Below, piece after piece: positions 25,540 through 34,242 of a stretch of 64,000 bases of DNA. The notes beneath the pieces were generated by a model that did not search any database, was not told the origin of the DNA, and worked only from the letters and a program-made list of their open reading frames with translations. Source of the DNA: Avoscillospira sp045579045 (GTDB lineage Bacteria > Bacillota > Clostridia > Oscillospirales > Oscillospiraceae); contig JAZNLL010000120.1 of the NCBI GenBank assembly GCA_045579045.1, forward strand, positions 1 to 64,000, in the 5' to 3' direction. A program made the translations under genes and the position numbers. Positions within the stretch are counted from its first letter, which is position 1. Each line of letters opens with the position of its first letter.

Positions 25540-27678
25540 ATGGAAAGAAATTTTGAGTTCAGAAACCGGATGCGGCAGCGGTTCCGTCCTCTCGGACGGG
25601 ACGATGCTGCGCCCTCCGGTAGCTATGTCCGTGTAACGGATGATTTTTCCATCGTGGTCGCCCACGACTGCAGCATCGTGCTGCTGAAGGCCGCTGAGGA
25701 TCTGCGTGACTACCTGTTCTATGCACAGGATGTTTCCGTTTCCATCAAGCGTGCCATGAAGCCCGCCCCTGCCGCCAACACCATCGTGGTGGCAACCGCT
25801 GCGGAAATGGGTGTCCAGTGGACCGAAAAGCCTGTGAAGGCCTCCTGCGTTCAGACAGCTAAGGATGGCGGCATCGTTATCTGCGGTTTTGACGATCGCG
25901 GCTGCGCTCAGGGCTGCTACCGTCTGGAAGATGTCTTCAGCACCAACGGCGGTGCTTGGGTGAATGAGGGTTCCGTGACCCGTGCCCCCAGATTTTCTCC
26001 CAGAATGATCCACTCCGGCTACGGCATGGATCAGTATCCCGATGCCCATCTGCGGAACATCGCATATGCCGGTATGGATGCCATTCTGATCTTTGTCAAG
26101 GACATTGACTACACGCCCGCCGGTTATGTGGACTTCAACGGTCTGATCGACCGTGCTGCCGAATACGGTCTGGATGTCTACGCTTACAGCTATCTGAAGA
26201 GCAAGATGCATCCCGAGACCCCCGGTGCTTTCGAGCATTATGACAGCACCTACGGCAAGATCTTCCGTCATTGCCCCGGCTTCAAGGGTGTTATTCTCGT
26301 CGGTGAGTCTGTGGAGTTCCCCAGTAAGGATCCCCACGTCGTTCTCACCAGAGAAGAAAAGAATACCACCGGCAAGCCTACTCCCGGCTGGTATCCCTGC
26401 TTTGACTATCCCCAGTGGCTGACCATGCTCCAGAAGGTCATCGGTCAGTACAAGCCCGATGCCGATATCGTCTTCTGGACTTACAACTGGGGCTATATGG
26501 ATGCAGAAGCCCGTCTGAAGCTGATCGATACCCTGCCCGAGGGCATCACCCTCATGGCCACCTTTGAGATGTTCGAGACACGGAAGGTCGATGACCTGCT
26601 GATCCGTGCCACCGACTACACCCTGTCCTTTGCTGAAGCCGGTACCTACTTCCGTACGGAAGCTGAGCGTGCTGCCGAAAGAGGCATCAAGCTCTATGCC
26701 CAGGCCAACAGCGCAGGTCTTGCCTGGGACTTCGGTGTTATTCCCTACGAACCCTTTCCCCGTCAGTGGGCAAAGCGTTACGAAGCCCTGCTGGAGTCCA
26801 ATGAGAAGCACGGTCTGTGCGGTCTCATGGAGTCCCACCACTACGGCTTCTGGCCCTCCTTTATCAGTGCTCTGGAGACCCGCATGATCACCGAGCCTGT
26901 GCAGGATGCCGATACCGCTCTGTACACCCTCGCCTGCCAGCTCTATGGCAAGGCCAATGCCGAGAAGGTTCTGGAAGCTTGGGAACACATCTCCAAGGCG
27001 ATCACCTACTATCCTTCTACCAATGAGGACCAGTACGGTCCCATGCGCGTCGGCCCCGCTTATCCTCTGATTTTCCGAGCCGATGTGAAGATCCCCACTG
27101 TGGACTATGCCCACTTTGGCGGCAACAGGATCTGTTTCACTGATTACGGTTCCGACTATCTGTATCACATCACAAACCTGTATGTGAAGGCCGTGGAGCC
27201 CATGCAGCAGCGTTTCCCCAAGGAAATTTCCTGTCTGGAAAAGCTCCGCACCTGCCTGCAGACCGGTCGTGCCATTCTGGAGGATCTGCCCGCCCCTGTC
27301 TCCGGTTGGAGAGCAGAAGAAGCTGAGCGGTTTATCGGTTTGGTGAAGTTCATCGAGAACACCGCTCTGACTGCCATCCATACCAAGCAGTGGAACATCC
27401 TCCGCTGGCAGATGAAGACCGAGACCGACACCGACACCCTGCTGGATATGCAGCGGAAGATGATCGAGATCGGCCGTAAGGAAATCGCCAATGCGGAAGC
27501 CACCATTCCTCTGGTGGAAGCCGACTCCCGTCTGGGATGGGAACCCAGCATGGAATATATCGGCGATGCTGCTCACCTCCGTTGGAAGATCGAGCAGACC
27601 ACCCGTGTTCTGGAGATGGAAATTCCCCACAACATGGAACAGATCATCAATGCAAGAAAGCTGATTGAAGGAGTTTAA
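25540..27678 (+). CDS. Putative glycoside hydrolase with a GH20/GH67-like layout
   Basis: A 712-residue cytoplasmic protein without a signal peptide. Residues about 30-145 resemble the small alpha/beta domain that precedes the barrel in hexosaminidases and alpha-glucuronidases (VLLKAAEDLRDYLFYAQDV; IVICGFDDRGCAQGCYRLED). A TIM-barrel-like region follows (RFSPRMIHSGYGMDQYPDAH; FKGVILVGESVEFPS with a candidate catalytic Glu), then an alpha-helical C-terminal part. I infer hydrolysis of an imported glycoside, but the family is not certain and the substrate is unknown. AAGGAAA stands before ATG. It lies 34 bases after the permease gene and 3 before the ASRT-like gene. Confidence 0.7.
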   Translation: MERNFEFRNRMRQRFRPLGRDDAAPSGSYVRVTDDFSIVVAHDCSIVLLKAAEDLRDYLFYAQDVSVSIKRAMKPAPAANTIVVATAAEMGVQWTEKPVKASCVQTAKDGGIVICGFDDRGCAQGCYRLEDVFSTNGGAWVNEGSVTRAPRFSPRMIHSGYGMDQYPDAHLRNIAYAGMDAILIFVKDIDYTPAGYVDFNGLIDRAAEYGLDVYAYSYLKSKMHPETPGAFEHYDSTYGKIFRHCPGFKGVILVGESVEFPSKDPHVVLTREEKNTTGKPTPGWYPCFDYPQWLTMLQKVIGQYKPDADIVFWTYNWGYMDAEARLKLIDTLPEGITLMATFEMFETRKVDDLLIRATDYTLSFAEAGTYFRTEAERAAERGIKLYAQANSAGLAWDFGVIPYEPFPRQWAKRYEALLESNEKHGLCGLMESHHYGFWPSFISALETRMITEPVQDADTALYTLACQLYGKANAEKVLEAWEHISKAITYYPSTNEDQYGPMRVGPAYPLIFRADVKIPTVDYAHFGGNRICFTDYGSDYLYHITNLYVKAVEPMQQRFPKEISCLEKLRTCLQTGRAILEDLPAPVSGWRAEEAERFIGLVKFIENTALTAIHTKQWNILRWQMKTETDTDTLLDMQRKMIEIGRKEIANAEATIPLVEADSRLGWEPSMEYIGDAAHLRWKIEQTTRVLEMEIPHNMEQIINARKLIEGV

Positions 27679-27681
27679 CTT

Positions 27682-28038
27682 ATGAATTACGGCAAGAAAG
27701 TTTGGATCTTCCCCGATGCGGAGCTTCCCCCCGAAGGTGCCAATCTGATCCCCGGCCATGAGTCCGTCATCATCACCAATGTGACCGACGAAGATGCCCA
27801 GATCAAGTTCACCCTGTTCTACGACGACAAGGATCCTGTTTCCTTTGAGACCGTCGTGAAGGCTCGCCGTGTCCGCTGCATGCGCAGCAATAAGGAAGAG
27901 GATTTCGGCAAGTTTACTGCAGATTTTGGCGTTCAGTACGCCATTATGCTGGAAAGCTCTGTACCCGTCGTCGCTCAGTACGGCCGTGCAGAACCCAGAA
28001 CCGTCAATTTCTACACTACCCCCGGCTATTGTGAATAA
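27682..28038 (+). CDS. Sensory-rhodopsin-transducer (ASRT)-like small protein
   Basis: A 118-residue beta-rich protein that resembles the Anabaena sensory rhodopsin transducer family. The shared pattern is GHESVIITNVTDEDAQIKFT, then FYDDKDPVSFETVVKARR and AIMLESSVPVVAQYGRAEPR. No rhodopsin gene is present. Outside cyanobacteria, family members are found beside carbohydrate genes and are thought to bind small molecules. Here it sits 3 bases after the glycosidase-like gene and 20 before the M24 gene, which suggests a sugar-binding or accessory catalytic role. GAAGGAG precedes the ATG. No signal peptide. Confidence 0.75.
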   Translation: MNYGKKVWIFPDAELPPEGANLIPGHESVIITNVTDEDAQIKFTLFYDDKDPVSFETVVKARRVRCMRSNKEEDFGKFTADFGVQYAIMLESSVPVVAQYGRAEPRTVNFYTTPGYCE

Positions 28039-28058
28039 TTTTTAGGAGGAAATGAAAA

Positions 28059-29231
28059 ATGGCAAGAGTTTGTATTCCTGATCACGAGTATAAAGAAAGA
28101 GTGCAGCGCGCTGCTGCCATCCTGCGCCGTGAAGGTCTGGACGCCCTGATCGTCAACGGCAACGAGGCTGACTACGCCAACCCCCGTTACTTCTCCGGCT
28201 TCTGGCCCCTGTTCGAGCGCGCCGGTGTCGCCATCTCCGCTGCCGGTGAGGCTGCTCTGATGGTCGGTCCCGAGTCCGCTATCTTCGGTGCAGACCGCAA
28301 CAAGCTGGACAAGACCTTCGTCCTGACCGCTTACCGTGAAGGCGCTGACCCCGCTTATCCCGAGCTGAAGCCCGACACCTTCCACGATGTCTTCAAGGCC
28401 ATCGGTGTCACCGAGAAGAAGATCCGCATCGGTGTTGCTTCCTTCCTGGACACCTCCGTTGTGATCTACAACGCTATCCGCGATGCATTCCCCGAAGCTG
28501 AGCTGGTTGATGCCGGTAAGGTCATGGTCGAGCTGCGCTCCATCAAGTCCGAGAACGAGCTGGCCTGCCTCCGCGAGGGCTACCGCATTGCCGAGCTGGC
28601 TACCCAGCAGGTTATCAAGGAGATCAAGCCCGGCATGACCGAGCTGCAGATGGTCGGTGTCGCACAGCGCGTCGTTTACGAAAACGGTGCTGAGTACGAA
28701 GGCCTGCCCATGTATGTCTTCTCCGAGGCTTCCACCCGTCATGCTATCTCCCGTTCCTCTTACCGTGAGTTCCAGAAGGGCGATATCGTTCAGCTGAACC
28801 TCTCCGCTAAGATCGACGGTTACTCCGCTGCTATCGGCTACCCCATCTGCCTGGGCAAGCTGGAAGGCCAGCGCCGTGACACCGTTCAGTTCTGCCGTGG
28901 CATGCACGCATGGACTGTCGATCAGGTCAAGGCCGGTGTCTTCGCTGCCGACATCGCTAAGAACTTCTACAACAAGTTCGTTGAGAACGGCTATGAGAAG
29001 AACTATGTCTACGGTCCTCTCCATGGCACCGGTATCATCGAAGTCGAAGCTCCCTGGTGCGAGACCAGCTCCGACTACTACCTGCAGCCCAACATGTGCT
29101 ATCAGGTCGATACCTACATCTCCGGCGACACCTTCGGCGTCCGTTGGGAGAAGGGCATCGCTGTCAAGGAGAACGGTGTGGAACTGCTCTGCCCCGAAAT
29201 CCCCGCTGTCTGCCCCGAACTGATGTTCTAA
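28059..29231 (+). CDS. M24-family (creatinase/aminopeptidase P-like) protein without metal ligands
   Basis: A 390-residue pita-bread protein. The N-terminal creatinase-like domain covers about residues 10-135 and the M24 domain about 150-375. In metallopeptidases of the family, two Asp ligands lie in a DxGxxxxGYxSDxTR pattern. Here the segment is VQLNLSAKIDGYSAAIGYP, so Asn and non-acidic residues replace them, much as in creatinase, which works without metal. His residues remain in ASTRHAISR and GPLHGTG. It may therefore hydrolyse a C-N bond in a non-peptide substrate. It is followed by a creatininase-family gene. AGGAGG stands before the ATG. Confidence 0.85.
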   Translation: MARVCIPDHEYKERVQRAAAILRREGLDALIVNGNEADYANPRYFSGFWPLFERAGVAISAAGEAALMVGPESAIFGADRNKLDKTFVLTAYREGADPAYPELKPDTFHDVFKAIGVTEKKIRIGVASFLDTSVVIYNAIRDAFPEAELVDAGKVMVELRSIKSENELACLREGYRIAELATQQVIKEIKPGMTELQMVGVAQRVVYENGAEYEGLPMYVFSEASTRHAISRSSYREFQKGDIVQLNLSAKIDGYSAAIGYPICLGKLEGQRRDTVQFCRGMHAWTVDQVKAGVFAADIAKNFYNKFVENGYEKNYVYGPLHGTGIIEVEAPWCETSSDYYLQPNMCYQVDTYISGDTFGVRWEKGIAVKENGVELLCPEIPAVCPELMF

Positions 29232-29243
29232 TTGAAACCTACT

Positions 29244-29270
29244 ATGGCTCGCAGTTTTACTGCGAGCCAT
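29244..29270 (+). terminator. Hairpin between the M24 and creatininase-family genes
   Basis: Stem ATGGCTCGCAG/CTGCGAGCCAT with a TTTTA loop, followed by CTTTAAAA. The T run is short, so it may be a partial terminator that grades expression. Confidence 0.6.
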
Positions 29271-29291
29271 CTTTAAAAGGAGAGATTTGTT

Positions 29292-30029
29292 ATGCAGTTA
29301 ATCGATATGTTCTATGATGATATCAAGGATGCCGTTGATCGGAAGGTTCCCTTTATTATCCCCATCGGCACTTTGGAATATCATGCTCACCATGCTTCCT
29401 GCGGCACCGACACCATGGTCGTCACCGGCTGCCTGCGTGAACTGGAAAAGGAAAGAGAAATCGTTGTCTGCCCTCCCATCTGGTACGGTGTGGCTTCCTA
29501 CGCTGTGTGCGAGCCCAAGCCCAGCCATTTCCATGTGGATGAGGACGCCTACGTCAACTATCTGTACTATATCCTCAAGTCCATGATCGATGCCGGCCAC
29601 AAGAATATCTATCTGATGCCTCACCATCAGACCGAAGGTGCCGGCCTCATGCCCATGACCATTGCCTGCCACAAGGCTGCCAAGAAGGTCACCATGGAGT
29701 ACATGGAGAACACCCTGGGTAAGGGCTGGTGGGGCAGCGACAGCTACGCCACCTACTACGAGGATATGGGCAGCAGCGATGATCCCTTCTCCTACATCAA
29801 GGTTCTGCCCCTCATCGGTGCCGATGCACAGATCAAGTGCGGCGGTTTCGACCATGCAGGCAAGTGGGAAACCAGCCTCATGATGGGCACCTGGCCCGAA
29901 AATGTGGACCTGAGCCGCTGCGACCGCAATACCGAATGGTTTGCTGAGAGCGCCAAGGAAGCTTCCGTGGAGACCGGTAAGCACATGGTCGAATGCACTC
30001 TGGAATGGCTGAGAGAGGTAATTGTGTAA
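29292..30029 (+). CDS. Creatininase-family metal-dependent hydrolase
   Basis: A 245-residue member of the creatininase family, which hydrolyses cyclic amides or related bonds using two metals. The signature segment IPIGTLEYHAHHASCGTDTM carries the Glu, His and Asp ligands. GHKNIYLMPHHQTEGAG replaces the usual NGHGGN stretch, and FDHAGKWETSLMM matches the HAGExETS motif. Family members include creatininase, MftE and, in some inositol pathways, ring-opening hydrolases, so the substrate is open. AAAAGGAG precedes ATG. It overlaps the AllA-like gene by one base, indicating coupling. Confidence 0.87.
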   Translation: MQLIDMFYDDIKDAVDRKVPFIIPIGTLEYHAHHASCGTDTMVVTGCLRELEKEREIVVCPPIWYGVASYAVCEPKPSHFHVDEDAYVNYLYYILKSMIDAGHKNIYLMPHHQTEGAGLMPMTIACHKAAKKVTMEYMENTLGKGWWGSDSYATYYEDMGSSDDPFSYIKVLPLIGADAQIKCGGFDHAGKWETSLMMGTWPENVDLSRCDRNTEWFAESAKEASVETGKHMVECTLEWLREVIV

Positions 30030-30496
30030 TGAAAAAGATCAAAGTTCAGATGCTGACCAAGGAAGCCTTTGCTCCCTATGGCAATGTGATCGAAGCTGTC
30101 GGCGAATATGGCGGCGAAGCCGGTATGTACAACTGGTATGAGAAGCAGGCTGCTGTGGAAGGTGCTGAGACTGTCAGCATCAACCTGCTGACTGCCATCC
30201 AGAGAGACTATGTCTTCCAGAAGTTTGAAGCTCATGACCGCACCACCGAGACTGTTCTGCCTCTGACCGGCGGTCTGATCGTGGCCGGTATCCCTGCAGG
30301 CAAGGTCTCCGAAGATCGCGTGGAAGCCTTCTATGTTCCCGTGGGCAAGGGTATTTCCTGGGCTCCCGGTGCATGGCACTATGCTCCCTTCCCTGTGGGC
30401 GGCGATGCCACCTGCGCTGTGATTTTCCGTCATGGCACCGGTGCTGACGATGCCGTCTTTGATGAACTGCCCGAAGCAATGGGCTTTGAACTGTAA
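30029..30496 (+). CDS. Ureidoglycolate lyase (AllA)-like protein
   Basis: A 155-residue cupin-like protein of the AllA family, which releases urea from ureidoglycolate. Typical stretches are LTKEAFAPYGNVIEA, HDRTTETVLPLTGGLIVAG, VEAFYVPVGKGISWAPGAWHYAPFP-like (His in the WHY segment) and ATCAVIFRHG. The start codon overlaps the previous stop (TAATG). No other allantoin genes are near, so its place beside a creatininase- and creatinase-like pair suggests action on another ureido or keto-acid intermediate. It ends the importer operon before a strong terminator. Confidence 0.82.
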   Translation: MKKIKVQMLTKEAFAPYGNVIEAVGEYGGEAGMYNWYEKQAAVEGAETVSINLLTAIQRDYVFQKFEAHDRTTETVLPLTGGLIVAGIPAGKVSEDRVEAFYVPVGKGISWAPGAWHYAPFPVGGDATCAVIFRHGTGADDAVFDELPEAMGFEL

Positions 30497-30508
30497 TATC
30501 ACATAACA

Positions 30509-30542
30509 AACAGCCGGATGTTTAATCATCCGGCTGTTTTCT
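30509..30542 (+). terminator. Terminator of the importer operon
   Basis: Stem AACAGCCGGATG/CATCCGGCTGTT with a TTTAAT-type loop, followed by TTTTCTG. It lies 13 bases after the AllA-like gene. Confidence 0.9.
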
Positions 30543-30575
30543 GTAAATTTGGCAATGGTAATTGTTGCCGTATTC

Positions 30576-30584
30576 TGCTATAAT
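30576..30584 (+). promoter_or_regulatory. Extended -10 promoter of the isomerase-MFS operon
   Basis: TGCTATAAT gives an extended -10 element with a consensus TATAAT at 30579-30584. No good -35 box lies at the normal distance. Confidence 0.65.
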
Positions 30585-30619
30585 GTTTGTGTCTATTACC
30601 TTTGAAAGGTTGTGTACCT

Positions 30620-31462
30620 ATGTGGAAGCAGAAAATCGGTATTTCTCTTTATAATCATTATGTAAAACCGACCCTTGAAGTCATCGATATCATCAAAAGA
30701 ACCGGCTTTGAAGCCGTTTCCCCCGAATGGGAACCTGATGTGGATATGAAGGAAATCGTGGATCACGCCAGAAGTGTCGGTCTGGAAATCCAGTCCCTCC
30801 ATGCGCCCTACACCAGCAGCCATCATATGTGGGAGAGCGATCCCGCCCTCTCTGCGCCTGCTCTGCAGATTTTGCTGGATGCTTTGAGATCTGCCGCGGA
30901 AAACAACATTCCCATTCTGGTCGTCCATGCCTGGATCGGCTTTGCCTATACCATGAAGCCCAATGCAGACGGTTTTGCCAACTTTGACCGACTGGTGGAT
31001 GAAGCCACCCGCTTTGGTGTGAAGATCGCCATTGAGAATACGGAGGGTGAAGAATTCCTACATGCCCTCATGGAACACTACAAGGGCAACGAGACTGTGG
31101 GCTTCTGCTGGGACTCCGGTCACGAAATGTGCTACAATCATTCCGAGGACCTGCTGGCACTCTACGGTGACCGTCTGATCGTGACCCATCTCAATGACAA
31201 TCTGGGTATCCGACCTTTTGAGGGCAATGTGTTCTGGCACGATGATCTGCATCTGCTGCCCTATGACGGCGTGGCTGACTGGGATTACAATATTCAGCGG
31301 ATGAAGGCCTCCAGAAAGCTGGATATCCTCAATTTTGAGTTGAACATCAACTCCAAGCCCGACCGCCATGAAAACGATGTCTATAAGAATATGCCTCTGG
31401 AACAGTATTTTGCAGAAGCCTACAAACGAGCCTGTCGCATCGCTTACCGGTATTCCAGATAA
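30620..31462 (+). CDS. Sugar phosphate isomerase/epimerase (TIM barrel)
   Basis: A 280-residue xylose-isomerase-like TIM-barrel protein. Probable metal ligands lie in IAIENTEGEEF (Glu), GFCWDSGHEMCYN (Asp, His), IVTHLNDNLG (His) and the C-terminal LNFELNI (Glu). The start is MWKQKIGISLY, with GAAAGG 10 bases upstream; earlier in-frame starts lack a site. It precedes an MFS transporter and faces a Gfo/Idh/MocA oxidoreductase. That trio is common where sugars or cyclitols are oxidised to a keto form and then isomerised or cleaved. Confidence 0.87.
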   Translation: MWKQKIGISLYNHYVKPTLEVIDIIKRTGFEAVSPEWEPDVDMKEIVDHARSVGLEIQSLHAPYTSSHHMWESDPALSAPALQILLDALRSAAENNIPILVVHAWIGFAYTMKPNADGFANFDRLVDEATRFGVKIAIENTEGEEFLHALMEHYKGNETVGFCWDSGHEMCYNHSEDLLALYGDRLIVTHLNDNLGIRPFEGNVFWHDDLHLLPYDGVADWDYNIQRMKASRKLDILNFELNINSKPDRHENDVYKNMPLEQYFAEAYKRACRIAYRYSR

Positions 31463-31471
31463 GAGAAAGAA

Positions 31472-32719
31472 GTGCTGACTTTGGAAAACAACAAAAGAAA
31501 CAGAACGCTGGTCATTCTGTTCGGCTTTATCTATTTCATGTGTCAGATCTGCCGAACCGATTTGAGTGCCGTTCTGGTGGAGCTGGCACCGGCTCTGAAC
31601 GTCTCCAACTCCACCATCGGCATCGCCGTGACCCTTGGCTATATCAGCTACGCCATTGGTATGTTCGTCAATTCCATGATTATTGACAGGATCAACACCA
31701 AGGCCGCCCTTGCAATCGGCATGTTTGGCTGCGCCTTGACTCATATCGGCATTCGTGTGTTCCCCTACCTGCCTGTGATCTTCGTTCTGTGGTTCGTCAA
31801 CGGCTACATTCAGTCTCTCATGTGGCCCAGCGTCATGCAGCTGACTGCAGCCAATCTGCCCCTGGAAAAGCAGGAAGGTGCCCTCAGTGTGGTCTGTGTG
31901 TTCCAGCAGATCGGCTCCCTTGTCTGTTATCTCGTTGCTCCTCTGGGGCTCGCCTGGGGCGGTTGGAGAACCGTCATGCTCATGACTGCCGTCGCCTGCC
32001 TCACCATGGGCTTTATTTGGTCATTCAGCGCAAGATTGTTCAAAAGTCCCACAGGAGAACAGAAAAAAACCAACGATACCCCTCAGGAAGTCTATCCGGT
32101 CAACTGGGCTTTTATCGTCAAGACCAATCTGATCCCCATCCTGTTTCTTGGCATCGTCTGCGGCATGCTTCGTGATGGCATCTCTACATGGACACCCAAC
32201 CTTCTGAACGAAGCATTTAACATTGACGCAAAGGCTTCCATCGCACTGACCGCTGCCCTGACACTGGCAAAGATTCTTTCCTATTCCGTCAATCCCTTCC
32301 TTGTGAAGTGGATCCCCGATCTCAAGAAATATTCTTTTGCATTGTATGCCATTTGCTGTGGTCTGTGTATTCTGCTGATCCTGACCTATCGAACAGGTCT
32401 CGCAATTCCCATGCTCATTCTTCTGGCACTGTTGCTGCTTATAAACGGCTGTTTGGGCATTAACTATGTCATCACCATTCCTCTTGCCTTCACCCGTTTC
32501 GGCCGTTCTGCCACCGTCAGCGGCGTGCTGGACAGCATGTTCTATGTTGGTTCCGCTTTTGCCAGCTGGCTCTTTGCCTTTATCGCAGAGCGCGGCGGCT
32601 GGGATGCCACCATTATCTCCTGGATCGTGATCTCTGCAGCCTGCCTGGTCATCGTTCTGAAGCAGAAGCAGTTTGGCCCTCCGGAAAATCTGGAGCTGCC
32701 CAAAAAGACCGTCGTGTAA
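31472..32719 (+). CDS. Major facilitator superfamily transporter
   Basis: A membrane transporter of about 415 residues with roughly 12 hydrophobic segments and the loop between segments 2 and 3 (MIIDRINTKAALAIG) of the sugar phosphate/organic anion group. Two starts are possible: GTG at 31472, or TTG at 31481, which lies a better distance from GAAGTG. The gene begins 10 bases after the isomerase gene and ends before a shared terminator. Import of a monosaccharide acid, cyclitol or glycoside is inferred from the neighbours only. Confidence 0.9.
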   Translation: MLTLENNKRNRTLVILFGFIYFMCQICRTDLSAVLVELAPALNVSNSTIGIAVTLGYISYAIGMFVNSMIIDRINTKAALAIGMFGCALTHIGIRVFPYLPVIFVLWFVNGYIQSLMWPSVMQLTAANLPLEKQEGALSVVCVFQQIGSLVCYLVAPLGLAWGGWRTVMLMTAVACLTMGFIWSFSARLFKSPTGEQKKTNDTPQEVYPVNWAFIVKTNLIPILFLGIVCGMLRDGISTWTPNLLNEAFNIDAKASIALTAALTLAKILSYSVNPFLVKWIPDLKKYSFALYAICCGLCILLILTYRTGLAIPMLILLALLLLINGCLGINYVITIPLAFTRFGRSATVSGVLDSMFYVGSAFASWLFAFIAERGGWDATIISWIVISAACLVIVLKQKQFGPPENLELPKKTVV

Positions 32720-32728
32720 ATTCCATAT

Positions 32729-32758
32729 AAAAAAGGAACGGCATTGCCGTTCCTTTTT
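32729..32758. terminator. Bidirectional terminator between the MFS and oxidoreductase genes
   Basis: Stem AAAAAAGGAACGGC/GCCGTTCCTTTTT with a 3-base loop, flanked by A and T runs. It serves convergent genes. Confidence 0.88.
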
Positions 32759-32767
32759 CTTATACAG

Positions 32768-34021
32768 TTAGTGCTTCCACTTGGCTCTGAGTCTTTCATA
32801 GACAGCAGGGTCGATTTCAGGATTGCCCTTGGAATAGGCAGGCAGCAGCTGATCGCCGGCAACGGCAGGATCGGTGCAGCGATTGTCGTTGCGGTACTGC
32901 TCGCGGACAGCGGGATCTCTCATATCGGGGATATCCACCAATACGCCGCCCTGCAGCACGGACTGATAGGCAAAGAAGCCCACCATCCACATATCCAGAG
33001 CCTCAAACACATCCACGATATCTGCATCGGGATTGCCGAGGAAATGCTCAATGGCGTTCCAGATGGTCACATAGTCGCTGCCGCCATGGCCGAAGGAGAG
33101 ACCCTTTCTTGCCACGTCGTCCAGAGGATTGTAGCGGACAATGTCACAGTGACCGCCATCCCATGTGCCTTCTTCCTTATCGATGTTGGCATAGACGGTG
33201 TTGATAGCGGTGGCGAATTCCTGCACCACGTCCTCGCGGGCTGTTTCCATTCTGCCCTTGGCGCCGTAGACGGAGTACCAGACGGAGTTCTTGGAGGGAC
33301 CGCCGTGGATACTCTTGCAGATGGCACCGTTTTCCAAACGGAATACTTCCATACCCATAAAGCCGCTATGACCGCCCATGCGCATAACTCTGGCGTTGTG
33401 GATGCCCTCCATACCAAAAACCTGTACGGGTCTCTGGCCGGAAATATGGAGCAGAGGGCCAACGGAATGGGTGCAGTAGAAGAAAGCGTGCAGATTGTTG
33501 CGCCAGTGGTTGGGGTCGCAACGGGTCAGGTCGGGCCAGCCGGGCTCACAGTTGTGCATATATTCGCCTTCGGCATATTCGAATTCGCCCAGATCGCCAT
33601 TTCGCAGGCGGCGTCTGATCTCCATGGGGCCGTTCATGTAGCAGTAGTTTTCGGCATAGCAGTATTTTTTGCCGGTCCTCTGCACACATTCGATCAGCGC
33701 CACAGCCTGTGCCATGGTCTGGCAGGGCAGAACTTCGCTGATGACATTCTTGCCGGCCTCCATGGCCTTAATAGCAAAGGGTGCGTGTTCCGTGGCATAG
33801 TTGGCCAGATAAACAGCATCCATATCGTGCTGAATAAAGGTATCGTAATCGGAGTAGTAAGTAATGCGATCATCGTTGATCTCTTTTTTTGCTTTTTCCA
33901 GGCTTTCTGTATGGGCTTCGCAGACAGCCACCAACTCGGCATGGTCAGAATCTCTGCAGTACTCCCACAGAACATGGCCTCTGCCAACACCCAGCAGTCC
34001 GATTTTGATTTTACGATCCAT
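32768..34021 (-). CDS. Gfo/Idh/MocA-family oxidoreductase
   Basis: A 417-residue NAD(P)-dependent dehydrogenase. The Rossmann motif is IKIGLLGVGRGHVLWEY. The usual EKP segment is altered to SEVLPCQTMAQA, so the typical lysine at that position is absent, and the C-terminal beta-sheet domain follows (FEYAEGEYMHN, CTHSVGPLLHISGQ). The His in the second segment is a likely catalytic residue. Family members oxidise sugars, inositols or glycosides. AAAGGAGG stands before ATG, and it has its own promoter. It is convergent with the isomerase-MFS operon. Confidence 0.9.
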   Translation of the reverse strand: MDRKIKIGLLGVGRGHVLWEYCRDSDHAELVAVCEAHTESLEKAKKEINDDRITYYSDYDTFIQHDMDAVYLANYATEHAPFAIKAMEAGKNVISEVLPCQTMAQAVALIECVQRTGKKYCYAENYCYMNGPMEIRRRLRNGDLGEFEYAEGEYMHNCEPGWPDLTRCDPNHWRNNLHAFFYCTHSVGPLLHISGQRPVQVFGMEGIHNARVMRMGGHSGFMGMEVFRLENGAICKSIHGGPSKNSVWYSVYGAKGRMETAREDVVQEFATAINTVYANIDKEEGTWDGGHCDIVRYNPLDDVARKGLSFGHGGSDYVTIWNAIEHFLGNPDADIVDVFEALDMWMVGFFAYQSVLQGGVLVDIPDMRDPAVREQYRNDNRCTDPAVAGDQLLPAYSKGNPEIDPAVYERLRAKWKH

Positions 34022-34053
34022 CTTGGAATTCCTCCTTTTGTAGCTATATCTTC

Positions 34054-34081
34054 ATTGTATCGCAGAAACAACAAAATACAA
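34054..34081 (-). promoter_or_regulatory. Promoter of the oxidoreductase gene
   Basis: Minus strand TTGTAT (34076-34081), 16 bases, TACAAT (34054-34059). Confidence 0.6.
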
Positions 34082-34182
34082 GAGGAAATTTTCTATATAG
34101 AACAGGTCTTTTTCCATTTCTTTTCCGACTTTATGGGAAATTCGTGCCGAATCATCTCCTTTTGAGAATCCGTATTTATAGC

Positions 34183-34211
34183 TTGAGAAAACTACACAGA
34201 TATGATACACT
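34183..34211 (+). promoter_or_regulatory. Promoter of the interrupted DsrE-like gene
   Basis: TTGAGA (34183-34188), 17 bases, TACACT (34206-34211). It now drives only a 17-codon remnant, so it may fire into the element. Confidence 0.6.
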
Positions 34212-34242
34212 TTAGGGTAGAAGTTTGCTGAAAAGGAGTTCA

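Noticed and set aside
22234..29984. Long minus-strand frames under the importer operon (22234-23682, 23733-25511, 25495-27759, 28026-29270)
   Set aside because: They are antisense shadows of the binding protein, permeases, glycosidase-like and M24 genes.
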